A stretch of DNA of 64,000 bases from Gaiellasilicea sp963829845. Lineage in GTDB: Bacteria > Actinomycetota > Thermoleophilia > Gaiellales > Gaiellaceae. The DNA lies in assembly GCA_963829845.1 (NCBI GenBank), contig CAWHKD010000017.1, positions 123,456 to 187,455 of the forward strand, read 5' to 3'. Of this stretch, positions 24,086 to 31,695 are shown in pieces. A model generated the notes under the pieces. That model made no database searches, was not told the origin of the DNA, and was given only the letters and a program-made list of their open reading frames with translations. Within the stretch, counting starts at the first letter, position 1. The number at the start of each line of letters is the position of its first letter. The translations under genes and the position numbers were made by a program.

Positions 24086-25114
24086 TCAAAGAGCAAGCTC
24101 GGCTGCGAGGAGGCGCGCACCGGCGACCATCGCCTCGAGCTTCGCAAACGCCCGTTCCCGCGGCAGGTACTTCATCCCGCAGTCCGGGGCCGCGACGAGC
24201 CGCTCGGCCGGCACGACCTCGAGGGCGCGGCGGATCCGCTCCGCCACCGCCTCCGGCGTCTCGACCTCGGCGGCGCCGAGATCGAGAACACCGAGCACGA
24301 TGATCTTCTCGGGCAGCGCTCGGAGCAGCTCCGGATCGAGATTCGGCTGAGCCGCCTCGAGCGAGATGTGGGTCGCGCTGCAGTCGGCGAGCTCCGCGAG
24401 GAAGGGATAGCCGGACGGCCGGTCGTGCACGATGTGCGCATAGCCGAAGCAGGTGTGCAGAACGGTCTCGCCCTCGATCCCCGCCAGCGCACGGTTGATC
24501 GCCTCGACCGCGTACTCGCGCGCCGCTTCGGGCCGGGCCTGCAGGTAGGGCTCGTCGATCTGGACGAGGTCGGCGCCGGCAGCCTTGAGGTCGCGCAGTT
24601 CCTCGTTGACCGCCTCGGCGTACGCGAGCGCGAGACTGCGGTCGTCGGCGTAGTGGTCGTTCTGCGCCTGCTGGGTCATCGTGAACGGCCCCGGTACGGT
24701 GATCTTGATCCGGCGCTCCGTGACGGAACGGAGAAACTCGACGTCGCGGATCTCGACCGGCCGCGTCCGCCGCACTGGCCCGACAACCCGTGGGACCGGG
24801 TTCTCGTGACCGGTCCGGTCGAGCGCGACGCCCGGCACGTCCAGGTCGACCCCGTCGAGGGCCGTCGCGAACCGGTTCGAATAGCTCTCGCGCCGCATCT
24901 CGCCGTCGGTGATCACGTCAACGCCGGCCCGCTCCATGTCCGCGACGGCGAGCCGCGTCGCGTCGTCCTGCGCCTGCTCCAGGAACGGCTCCGGCACGCG
25001 CCAGAGCTCGCGCGCCCGGACTCGCGGCGGCAGCCGCTCGCCGAGGCGCTCGCGGTCGATCAGCCACTCGGGCTGGGGGTAGCTGCCGACGACCGTCGTG
25101 ACGATGCCGCTCAC
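24086..25114 (-). CDS. Core MetE-type methyltransferase (cobalamin-independent methionine synthase C-terminal domain protein)
   Basis: A 342-residue protein equivalent to the catalytic C-terminal half of MetE, without the N-terminal folate-binding half. Start at GTG 25114, overlapping the ligase stop by four bases. Zinc ligands are visible: His and Cys in HTCFGYAH, Glu in ISLEAAQPN, and Cys in APDCGMKYLPRE. The VVGSYPQP opening, ITVPGPFTM and the IDEPYLQARP segment are typical. Short core MetEs can take methyl groups from donors other than methyl-folate. Last gene of a five-gene reverse operon. Confidence 0.85.
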   Translation of the reverse strand: MSGIVTTVVGSYPQPEWLIDRERLGERLPPRVRARELWRVPEPFLEQAQDDATRLAVADMERAGVDVITDGEMRRESYSNRFATALDGVDLDVPGVALDRTGHENPVPRVVGPVRRTRPVEIRDVEFLRSVTERRIKITVPGPFTMTQQAQNDHYADDRSLALAYAEAVNEELRDLKAAGADLVQIDEPYLQARPEAAREYAVEAINRALAGIEGETVLHTCFGYAHIVHDRPSGYPFLAELADCSATHISLEAAQPNLDPELLRALPEKIIVLGVLDLGAAEVETPEAVAERIRRALEVVPAERLVAAPDCGMKYLPRERAFAKLEAMVAGARLLAAELAL

Positions 25115-26382
25115 GTGCGCTCGACGAGCTTCGACTTGTACTCGCTCCGCTCCAGGCTCCCCGCGGGCACGAGCTCGATCGCCGTTCGTACCAGGAGCGC
25201 CTCGCGGACCCGGTCGGCGATCGCCTGCGCCAACGCGGGGGCGGCAGGCGTCTCGGGCGCGAGCTCGACGCTGACGGGAAGCGGCGGCTCCTGCTTCACG
25301 CCTGCCGCCTCCGGCCGGACGAGGATCTGCCCGCTCACGTCCGGTGCGAACGCGCTCACGACCTCGCGGATCGCTGCCGGGAAGACGTTGACGCCCCGGA
25401 CGATCAGCATGTCGTCGGTGCGGCCGACGCAGCGCACGCGCGGGCCTGTGCGGCCGCAACTACACGGGCTCGTACGCACCTCCACATGGTCGCGCGTGCG
25501 GAAGCGCAGGAGCGGCGCAGCGTGGTGGCGGAGGTGCGTCAGCACGAGCTCGCCCGTCGCGCCGTCGTCCAGCTCGAGCGCCGCCCCGGTGTCGGGGTCG
25601 ATCAGCTCGGCGTGGACGAAGCCGCGCGCGCCGAGGTGCATCCCGTCCTGCGCCTCGCACTCGCCCCAGAGCGAGATGCCGATGTCGCCGATGCCCATCG
25701 CCTCAGTCACCTTCGCGCCCCACCCCTGCTCCAGCCTCGCGCGAAAGGCCGGCTCGCCACCGCCGGGTTCGCCCGCGACGATTACGCGCTCGACGCTCGA
25801 ACTGCGGAGGTCGTGGCGTTCGGCGAGGTAGGCCGCATAGGAGGGCGTCAGCACGGCGGCTTCCGGTCGCAGCTCCTCGATCGCCCGGACGAGCCTGTCC
25901 GTGTTCCCGGTGCCGACCGGGATGTGGGCGAGGCCGATCCGGTCGAAGGCGGCGAGCGCCGCCCCGGCCACGAACGGCCCCGCGTTGTAGGTCGAGACGA
26001 TCCGCTGGCCCGCGCCGATCCCAGAGGCCGCGTAGCTGCGCGCGGAGCCCGTGATCCAGTTGTCGAGGTCGCCTGCCGTGAGCGGGATGTAGCTCGGCGT
26101 CCCTGTCGTGCCGCTCGTCGAGTAGATTCGGACGAGCTCGTGGGGCTGCGCGCAGAGGTGAGCCCCGAACGGGTTCTCGGGAGTGCGGGTCTGCCGCAGC
26201 TCGTCCTTCTCTGTCAGCGGCAGCTTCGCGATGTCGGCGAGCCCTCCGGTATCGAAGCCCTCGAGCTTCTCCCGGTAGAACGATGAGCGCTCGAGCAGGT
26301 AGGCGACCTGCGTCCGGTAGCTCGCGTCGTCGAGCACGAGCTGCTCGGCCCAGGGGCGGGTCTCGACCTCAGGCTCGAGCAT
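25111..26382 (-). CDS. Phenylacetate-CoA ligase (PaaK)-like adenylate-forming enzyme
   Basis: A 423-residue AMP-forming ligase of the PaaK branch: the phosphate loop YSTSGTTGTPSYIPL, the GEPGGGEPAFRARLEQGWG segment, the adenylate contact MGIGDIG and the ADP-ribose-type TRDHVEV..C.CGRTGPRVRCVGRTDDML motif are all present. It should make an acyl-CoA from an aromatic or similar acid. Overlaps its upstream citrate-synthase-like neighbour by 14 bases and the downstream core-MetE gene by four. The substrate is not predictable from sequence. Confidence 0.88.
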   Translation of the reverse strand: MLEPEVETRPWAEQLVLDDASYRTQVAYLLERSSFYREKLEGFDTGGLADIAKLPLTEKDELRQTRTPENPFGAHLCAQPHELVRIYSTSGTTGTPSYIPLTAGDLDNWITGSARSYAASGIGAGQRIVSTYNAGPFVAGAALAAFDRIGLAHIPVGTGNTDRLVRAIEELRPEAAVLTPSYAAYLAERHDLRSSSVERVIVAGEPGGGEPAFRARLEQGWGAKVTEAMGIGDIGISLWGECEAQDGMHLGARGFVHAELIDPDTGAALELDDGATGELVLTHLRHHAAPLLRFRTRDHVEVRTSPCSCGRTGPRVRCVGRTDDMLIVRGVNVFPAAIREVVSAFAPDVSGQILVRPEAAGVKQEPPLPVSVELAPETPAAPALAQAIADRVREALLVRTAIELVPAGSLERSEYKSKLVERT

Positions 26383-27133
26383 TGGGCTCGTAGCGGACCG
26401 CGTCCTCCGCCCCTCGCGCGAGGGTGAACCCGAGCGGCCGCTCCTGCTCCTCGGCGAGGTGTGCGAGCAGGCTCGCCGTGCGGGCGAGGATCGGCACCGA
26501 CTTGACGGCGGCGACGGGGAAGCCGAGATCGAGCAGAACCGCCGCGATCGGCATGGAGACGTTCATCGGCAGCGGCTTCCCCCATGTCTCCGCGACCGCG
26601 CCGCGGAGCTCCCGCGCGAAGGCGACATTCGGCCCGCTGACGCCACGAGCGTCGGCCAGCTCGAGGATCCGCTCTGCACGGGGGTCGAGCGGCCGATGGA
26701 CGGGGTGTCCGAAGCCGGGGACGCGCTCGCCCGCGGCGTTGAGCTCACGCGCGACCTCATCGGCCGACGTCCCGGCCGCTCGTGCGCGGGCCAGCAGCCG
26801 GGCGCACTCCTCCGACGTGCCGAGCAGAAGCGGGCCCGCTCCCAGAATCCCGGCCGCGACGGCGGCCTGCAGCGACTCCGGGTCGGCCGCGAGCGTCATC
26901 CGAGCCGCGACGTTCGACGGCATCAGCCCATGCTCGGCGATCGCAACCAGCAGCACGTCGAGGAAGTACCGCTGCTCCTCTGTCGGCTCGCTGCCCGTCA
27001 GCAGCAAGTGGAAGTACTCGGTGAACCCGACGCGACCCATCAGCTCGCCCGTGAGGTCGTGCCCGCGCACCTCGACCCGATCGGGATAAGCCTGGCTGAT
27101 CGAGCTCACGGCCGGCGGCCGCGGCTCACCCAC
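26369..27133 (-). CDS. Short citrate-synthase-like protein (citryl-CoA lyase type)
   Basis: A 254-residue protein with the citrate-synthase fold, much shorter than true citrate synthase (~400). The PGFGHPVHRPLDPRAERI segment carries the catalytic His, and LLDLGFPVAAVKSVPILARTASLLAHLAEEQ matches the C-terminal part of citryl-CoA lyases and related short forms. The C-S cleaving/condensing activity is therefore likely on a CoA ester, agreeing with the adjacent CoA ligase. Starts at GTG 27133, overlapping the GST stop by eight bases. Confidence 0.8.
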   Translation of the reverse strand: MGEPRPPAVSSISQAYPDRVEVRGHDLTGELMGRVGFTEYFHLLLTGSEPTEEQRYFLDVLLVAIAEHGLMPSNVAARMTLAADPESLQAAVAAGILGAGPLLLGTSEECARLLARARAAGTSADEVARELNAAGERVPGFGHPVHRPLDPRAERILELADARGVSGPNVAFARELRGAVAETWGKPLPMNVSMPIAAVLLDLGFPVAAVKSVPILARTASLLAHLAEEQERPLGFTLARGAEDAVRYEPNARA

Positions 27134-27818
27134 TCTGCGAGCGCACGTAGTCGATGTAGCCGCGCACGTCCGCGACCGGCTCCGTGTACGCGTCTCCGAG
27201 CGTCTCCTCCATCCGCGTCATGTAGTCCTCCGCCCAGTCGGGGAAGGGGTAGTCGATCGCGCGCAAGAACTCGAGCGTGGCCGCGACCCTCATGTCCGCG
27301 ATCGAGGGACCGTCACCGCCGATGAACGGGCGATCGGCGAGGAAGAACGTCCGGTACACGTCGAGCGGTCCGGCCAGTGCGGCCTCGGCATCCTTGGCGG
27401 CCTTCGCCTTCGCGGCGTCGTCGGCGTCGGACGTGGCCACCTCGCCCGGATACTGGCCGAAGCCGAGCGTCGGGTACGTGGCCCGCGCGAGCAGCGGATA
27501 GAAGGTGCCGATCAGATAGAACATCGCGCTGTCGACCATCGCCCGCTCGCCTGGGTCGGTCGGGTAGAAGCGGTCGTAGCCGTGCTTGTTGCAGAGGTAC
27601 TGCATGATCGCGCAGCTCTCCCAGAGGGCTCCTTGCGGCAGCCCCTCCTCCTCGAGCAGCGGCGTCAGGTCGGCGGGGTCCTTGGCGAGGAACTCGGGTG
27701 TGCCCTTCTTCCCCCAGACGTCGAGCTCGTCGAACTCGAGCCCGGCTGCCCGGACGAAGATGCGCACGGTCAGGTTGTTCACGCTCGGCTTCAGGATGCT
27801 CAGCGTGTTCGTGGCCAC
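27126..27818 (-). CDS. Glutathione S-transferase-fold protein
   Basis: A 230-residue GST: thioredoxin-fold N-terminal domain (LSILKPSVNNLTVRIFVRAAGLEFDELDVWGKKGTPEFLAKDPADLTPLLEE, with LWESCAIMQYL), helical C-terminal domain with GDGPSIADMRVAATLEFL, the conserved N-cap Asp motif. Actinomycetes mostly use mycothiol, so the thiol cosubstrate is uncertain. Second gene of the reverse operon starting with the VOC gene, nine bases after its stop. Confidence 0.87.
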   Translation of the reverse strand: MATNTLSILKPSVNNLTVRIFVRAAGLEFDELDVWGKKGTPEFLAKDPADLTPLLEEEGLPQGALWESCAIMQYLCNKHGYDRFYPTDPGERAMVDSAMFYLIGTFYPLLARATYPTLGFGQYPGEVATSDADDAAKAKAAKDAEAALAGPLDVYRTFFLADRPFIGGDGPSIADMRVAATLEFLRAIDYPFPDWAEDYMTRMEETLGDAYTEPVADVRGYIDYVRSQSG

Positions 27819-27827
27819 GGCTTCCTC

Positions 27828-28409
27828 CTAGCGGTAGGGGTTCTTCGGCGACCGGTCGTCCGACAGCGATCGTGATTGCGCCGCAATCGCCTCGATCGCG
27901 TCGGCCAGGTGCGCCTGGTCGATGTTGTAGTCGCCGCGCTCGACCCGGAGCTCGTGCGCGGCGAGCAGCACGGCGGCGTGCGTGTGTCCCTGCGGCGGCT
28001 CGAAGCGATACGACGCCAGCTCGATCAGCAGCCCGAGCGGGTCCTCGAAGTAGATCGAGTCCATGAAGCCGCGATCCTTGACGCCGCTGTGGCGGATGCC
28101 GCGCTCATCGAGCCGTTCGACGGCCTGCCGGAACGTCGCCTGCGAGAGCGAGAAGGCGACGTGGTGCACGGCGCCGATGCCGGTCGACGTCCGCTCCGGG
28201 TCCGGCGCCCGTTCCTCGTTCGTGAAGACCGTGATCAGCCGACCGTCGCCGGGATCGAAGTAGAGGTGGCTCTCGGACTCGTTGTCCAGGTTCGGCTGCT
28301 CGAAGACGAACGGCATCCCGAGCACGCCCTCCCAGAAGTCGATCGACGTCTGCCGATTCGCGCCGACGATTGTGATGTGGTGCACGCCCTGTGTCTGGAG
28401 CTTTCGCAT
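27828..28409 (-). CDS. VOC-family protein (extradiol-dioxygenase or glyoxalase-like)
   Basis: A 193-residue VOC protein starting at ATG 28409 (MRKLQTQGVHHITIVGANRQTSIDFWEGVLGMPFVFEQPN). The second half has AVHHVAFSLSQATFRQAVERLDERGIRHSGVKDRGFMDSIYFEDPLGLLIELASY, where His and Glu suit the metal site. First gene of the VOC - GST - citrate-synthase-like - PaaK-like - MetE operon, and its residues resemble ring-cleaving or glyoxalase family members. Substrate unknown. Confidence 0.85.
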   Translation of the reverse strand: MRKLQTQGVHHITIVGANRQTSIDFWEGVLGMPFVFEQPNLDNESESHLYFDPGDGRLITVFTNEERAPDPERTSTGIGAVHHVAFSLSQATFRQAVERLDERGIRHSGVKDRGFMDSIYFEDPLGLLIELASYRFEPPQGHTHAAVLLAAHELRVERGDYNIDQAHLADAIEAIAAQSRSLSDDRSPKNPYR

Positions 28410-28473
28410 CGGCAGGAGTTTCACACGTCTCTGCCCCGTCGCAAGCGGAAGGTTCGCAATGCTTCCGTGAAGG

Positions 28474-28500
28474 TGTCCTTTTCGACGCTCGCCGTTCGTC
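28474..28500 (+). promoter_or_regulatory. Candidate ECF promoter for the DGPF/sigma pair, TGTCCT-N17-CGTC
   Basis: TGTC-type -35 (28474-28479) and CGTC (28497-28500) lie 30 bases upstream of the DGPF ATG. This resembles, but does not equal, the TGTC/CGTC promoters reported for ECF41/ECF42 factors. Weak evidence from one site. Confidence 0.35.
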
Positions 28501-28529
28501 GTGTGCATGACACCGACAAGGAGGAAGCG

Positions 28530-28889
28530 ATGAAGTACATGCTCTTGATCCACCAGGGCGACGCCCCGACGCCCTACGACCCGGAGGCCTGGGGACGCCT
28601 CTCCGAGGACGAGCAGCAGGCGGTGTACGGCGACTACCAGGCACTCAACCAGACCCCCGGCGTCAGCCCCGGCCTGCAGCTGCAGCCGCCGGAGACCGCG
28701 ACAACGGTGCGGGTCGAGAACGGCTCGACGCTGACCACCGATGGGCCGTTCGTCGCGATCAAGGAGGCGCTGGGCGGCTACTTCGTCTTCGAGGCCGACG
28801 ACCTCGACGCCGCGATCGAGGTCGCCTCGCGCGTGCCGGCGGCGCGGATGGGCGGCGCGGTCGAGGTGCGTCCCGTGGCGGAGTACTAG
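28530..28889 (+). CDS. DGPF/YCII-domain protein
   Basis: A 119-residue DGPF-family protein with a good AAGGAGG ribosome site before ATG 28530. The motif GSTLTTDGPFVAIKEALGGYFVFEADDLDAAIEVASRVPAARMGGAVEVRPV is diagnostic, and MKYMLLIHQGD is the usual opening. DGPF proteins are the genomic partners of ECF42 sigma factors and are thought to take part in regulating them, though the mechanism is unsettled. Followed at once by the sigma gene. Confidence 0.92.
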   Translation: MKYMLLIHQGDAPTPYDPEAWGRLSEDEQQAVYGDYQALNQTPGVSPGLQLQPPETATTVRVENGSTLTTDGPFVAIKEALGGYFVFEADDLDAAIEVASRVPAARMGGAVEVRPVAEY

Positions 28890-28891
28890 CG

Positions 28892-30055
28892 ATTCTCGAG
28901 CAGGTCTTCCGCGACGAGTGGGGGCGCGTGCTCGCAAGCCTGATCGGCTTCCTCGGCGACTTCGACCTCGCCGAGGAAGCAGCCCAGGAGGCGTTCGCGG
29001 TCGCCGCCGAGCGCTGGCCGCGAGACGGGACGCCCGCGAACCCGGGCGCCTGGCTCGTGACCACCGCCCGCAACCGCGCCATCGACCGGATCCGCCGCGA
29101 CCGCACCCTCGCGGCCAAGACGCGCCTGCTCGACGTGCCCGAAACGACAGAGGAGCCCGTGGACGAGACGACGATCCCCGACGAGCGGCTCGAGCTCGTC
29201 TTCACGTGCTGTCACCCGGCGCTACAGCTCGACGCCCAGGTCGCGCTGACGCTGCGGACGCTGGGCGGGCTGCGGACGGAGGAGATTGCTCGAGCGTTCC
29301 TCGTCCCCGAGGAGACGATGGCGAAGCGCCTACTCCGAGCGAAGCGGAAGATCAAGGCCGCCCGCATTCCCTTCCGTGTACCGCCGGCTCACCTGCTCCC
29401 GGACCGCCTCGCAGCAGTCCTCGCTGTCGTCTACCTGATCTTCAACGAGGGCTACGGCGGCCGCGGCGACCTCGCCAGCGAAGCGATCCGACTCGGCCGG
29501 GCGCTCGCCGAGCTGATGCCGGACGAGCCGGAGGTGCTGGGGCTGCTGGCACTGATGCTGATCAACGACGCGCGGCGCGACGCACGGTTCGCCGACGGGA
29601 CGGTTGTCCTCATACGCGACCAGGACCGATCGCTCTGGGACGCGGCCCAAATCGCTGCAGGGCGAGCCGAGCTCGAGCGCGCATTGACGCTCGGCGGAAA
29701 CGGGCCCTACGTGCTTCAGGCGGCGATCGCGTCCCTGCACCTGGACGAGCCGGAGGACTGGCCGGAGCTCGCAGCTCTGTACGGCGAGCTCGTCCGCGTC
29801 ACAGGCTCGCCCGTCGCCGAGCTGAACCGGGCCGTCGCGATCGCCGAAGCCGGCGACGTGGAGTCCGCGCTTGCGCTCGTCGAGACGCTCGAGCTCGACC
29901 GCTACCACTACCTCCACGCAACGCGCGCTGAGCTGCTGTCCCGACTCGACCGGCTCGAGGACGCCCACGCCGCCTACGACCGTGCGCTCGAGCTCGTGCA
30001 CTCGGACGCGGAGCGGCAGTTCCTCGAGCGCAAACGGGCGGAGCTGCCCGAATGA
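28892..30055 (+). CDS. ECF42-type sigma factor with long C-terminal extension
   Basis: A sigma-70 family protein: region 2 (GDFDLAEEAAQEAFAVAAERWPRDGTPANPGAWLVTTARNRAIDRIRR), region 4 (LRTEEIARAFLVPEETMAKRLLRAKRKIKAARIPF), then a ~200-residue helical TPR-like extension (FNEGYGGRGDLASEAIRLGRAL, LNRAVAIAEAGDVESALALVETLEL). GTG 28928 is the first ATG/GTG/TTG in frame, but homology to FREEWGRVLA continues upstream as ILEQVFRDEWGRVLAS, so an ATT start at 28892, translated from the overlap with the DGPF stop, is more likely. Paired with the DGPF gene as in other ECF42 loci. Confidence 0.9.
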   Translation: MLEQVFRDEWGRVLASLIGFLGDFDLAEEAAQEAFAVAAERWPRDGTPANPGAWLVTTARNRAIDRIRRDRTLAAKTRLLDVPETTEEPVDETTIPDERLELVFTCCHPALQLDAQVALTLRTLGGLRTEEIARAFLVPEETMAKRLLRAKRKIKAARIPFRVPPAHLLPDRLAAVLAVVYLIFNEGYGGRGDLASEAIRLGRALAELMPDEPEVLGLLALMLINDARRDARFADGTVVLIRDQDRSLWDAAQIAAGRAELERALTLGGNGPYVLQAAIASLHLDEPEDWPELAALYGELVRVTGSPVAELNRAVAIAEAGDVESALALVETLELDRYHYLHATRAELLSRLDRLEDAHAAYDRALELVHSDAERQFLERKRAELPE

Positions 30056-30057
30056 GG

Positions 30058-30096
30058 CACGGGTCACCGGGGATGGATCGCTCCCGGTGACCCGTG
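30058..30096. terminator. Bidirectional hairpin between convergent genes
   Basis: CACGGGTCACCGGG pairs with CCCGGTGACCCGTG (14 bp) around an 11-base loop, between the stop of the sigma gene (+) and the stop of the haloperoxidase-like gene (-). No U-run is obvious. Confidence 0.6.
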
Positions 30097-30138
30097 GTGC
30101 GAACGCCGCTCGTCAGCCGCCGAGCGGGGCCCTCTCCC

Positions 30139-31386
30139 CTAGTCGCCGGTGCCGTGCGCCGGCCCGAAGAAGTGCACCTTTCGATACTGCGCGACCTGCT
30201 TGCCGATCTTCGCCCCCTGCTCGTCGGCAGAGCGGAAGTGGATCCCCGACCAGATCCGCGCCTCGATGATCTCCGCGATCGCGTCCGAGAACTGCGTGTA
30301 GCTCCTCGTGAAGCCGCCGTTGTTCGTGTCCGACCAGCCGATGTGGTCGGTGCCGAAGAAGTCCTGCAGCGTCGCCACGATGGCTCCGCTGAGGCCGCTG
30401 TGGCCAGACGAGTGCTCGGTGTACGGCGGCGTCGGGATCAGCGGCAGCCAGGCCGGATCCGCCACCGTGTCCGGATTGCCGTCGGAGTCGGCCTCCCGGA
30501 TCGCCGTGATCGGGCGCCAGAAGAGGGTCTCCGCCTTGTCGTTCCAGACCGTGATCAGCGCATCGGCCGCGCTCATGTACAGCATCGCGTAGAGACGGGC
30601 GTTGTCGACGAGCGACACCGCCTGCTGCGCCGACAGCGTGCGGAAGATGCGGCTCCACGTCGCCGGCGGGTTCTCCGCCCAGTAACGCGCCGCCAGCGTC
30701 TGGTCGGCCGACCGAGTCGTGCTCGTGGCAGATCCGATCGACTTGACCTCGTTGAACTCCCGCGCGTACTTCTTGCTCTCGAGCGACGCCGGTCCATGCG
30801 AGCGGAACTGTGTGCCGCTCTCGATCAGAAACGGCTTCACGTCCTTCAGCCATGCGAACGGGTCGTTCACGAAGGCCGGTAGGACTGGCCGCCACTGGCC
30901 GGGTCCGGTCCCAACCGGGAACCGGTACGCGCCGAAGCGGCCGTCGTCGGTGCGCGCCGCGATCATGGCTGCCGCCGCGGCCTCTCCGACCGCGATCCCG
31001 CGCTTCTTCGCGGAGCCGTCCGGGATCCCGGCGAGCGACGCGGCGTACAGCCCATCCAGGCTGGCCTGCTGCATCGGCACGAGGTTCAGCAGCATCCGAT
31101 AGGCCGCCGTCGCCGCTGCTGCCTCCTTCGAGTCGGACGGCGTCGCCACGCGCGACGTGAGCAGGTAACCCTCGTGGCCGCCGTCGATCGCGTTGACCGC
31201 GTCGTAGACGGCTCCGTGGACCATGGCCATGTGCGGTACCGACAGCTGCGGGCCTTGACCCGCGGTCACCATCAGCGCCGTCGTGGCGTTCTGGTTCCAC
31301 TGTGTGACCGCGTCGGCATGAGCGACCGCGGGTACGGCGAGCGCCGCCACTGCGGCGACGGCCGCGAGGATGAATCTCCTTGGCAT
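30139..31386 (-). CDS. Secreted vanadium-haloperoxidase/PAP2-like protein
   Basis: A 415-residue exported protein with a clear Sec signal (residues ~1-25, RFILAAVAAVAALAVPAVAHA). The active-site blocks of the vanadium haloperoxidase/acid phosphatase fold are visible: LFWRPITAIREAD, PPYTEHSSGHSGLSGA (phosphate/vanadate binding, catalytic His) and SGIHFRSADEQG. It could be a chloro/bromoperoxidase or a phosphatase. Its ATG lies just past the frameshifted SCO4226-like gene, whose end contains the ribosome site GGGAGGAG, so the two are coupled. Confidence 0.85.
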   Translation of the reverse strand: MPRRFILAAVAAVAALAVPAVAHADAVTQWNQNATTALMVTAGQGPQLSVPHMAMVHGAVYDAVNAIDGGHEGYLLTSRVATPSDSKEAAAATAAYRMLLNLVPMQQASLDGLYAASLAGIPDGSAKKRGIAVGEAAAAAMIAARTDDGRFGAYRFPVGTGPGQWRPVLPAFVNDPFAWLKDVKPFLIESGTQFRSHGPASLESKKYAREFNEVKSIGSATSTTRSADQTLAARYWAENPPATWSRIFRTLSAQQAVSLVDNARLYAMLYMSAADALITVWNDKAETLFWRPITAIREADSDGNPDTVADPAWLPLIPTPPYTEHSSGHSGLSGAIVATLQDFFGTDHIGWSDTNNGGFTRSYTQFSDAIAEIIEARIWSGIHFRSADEQGAKIGKQVAQYRKVHFFGPAHGTGD

Positions 31387-31389
31387 GTC

Positions 31390-31657
31390 TTACTCCTCCC
31401 TGGACGTAATCGCCTCGACGACGCGCATCGGGGTCGAGCTCGGCGAGCTGGGCTACCAGCACCGCCTCCTCGCTCGAAGAAGCGCCGAACACGAAAAAGC
31501 AGATCTCGTCCTCTGGAACGTCGATGACGCCGTCGAAGCGGACGCGGGTTCCTGCCTGCGTCAGCTCGCCGGCCGCCGAGCGCGCCCGCTCCTCGCGTGC
31601 GGTCAGCTCCTCCGCATGGCCGCGTGCGAGGTATGTCTCCACGAGGTAGCTGGGCAT
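31390..31657 (-). pseudogene. Small SCO4226/DUF4242-like protein gene with a +1 frameshift
   Basis: From ATG 31657 the frame reads MPSYLVETYLARGHAEELTA, then through VRFDGVIDVPEDEICFFVFGASSSEEAVLVAQLAELDP, which looks like the small nickel-binding/DUF4242 family. It then fails, while another frame continues MRVVEAITSREE with a stop at 31390. One extra base in the GGGG run at 31430-31433 (forward strand) accounts for the shift. Either a homopolymer assembly error or a recent break. Encoded directly before the haloperoxidase-like gene. Confidence 0.65.
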
Positions 31658-31695
31658 GCCGTCGACGCTACGGCCGGGCCGAACGCCTGAAAACG

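Noticed and set aside
18061..25831. Very long forward frames (631 aa at 18061, 718 aa at 21000, 623 aa at 23960)
   Set aside because: They are antisense shadows of the MFS, sigma/hydrolase and MetE/ligase genes, with charged low-complexity sequence and no domain.
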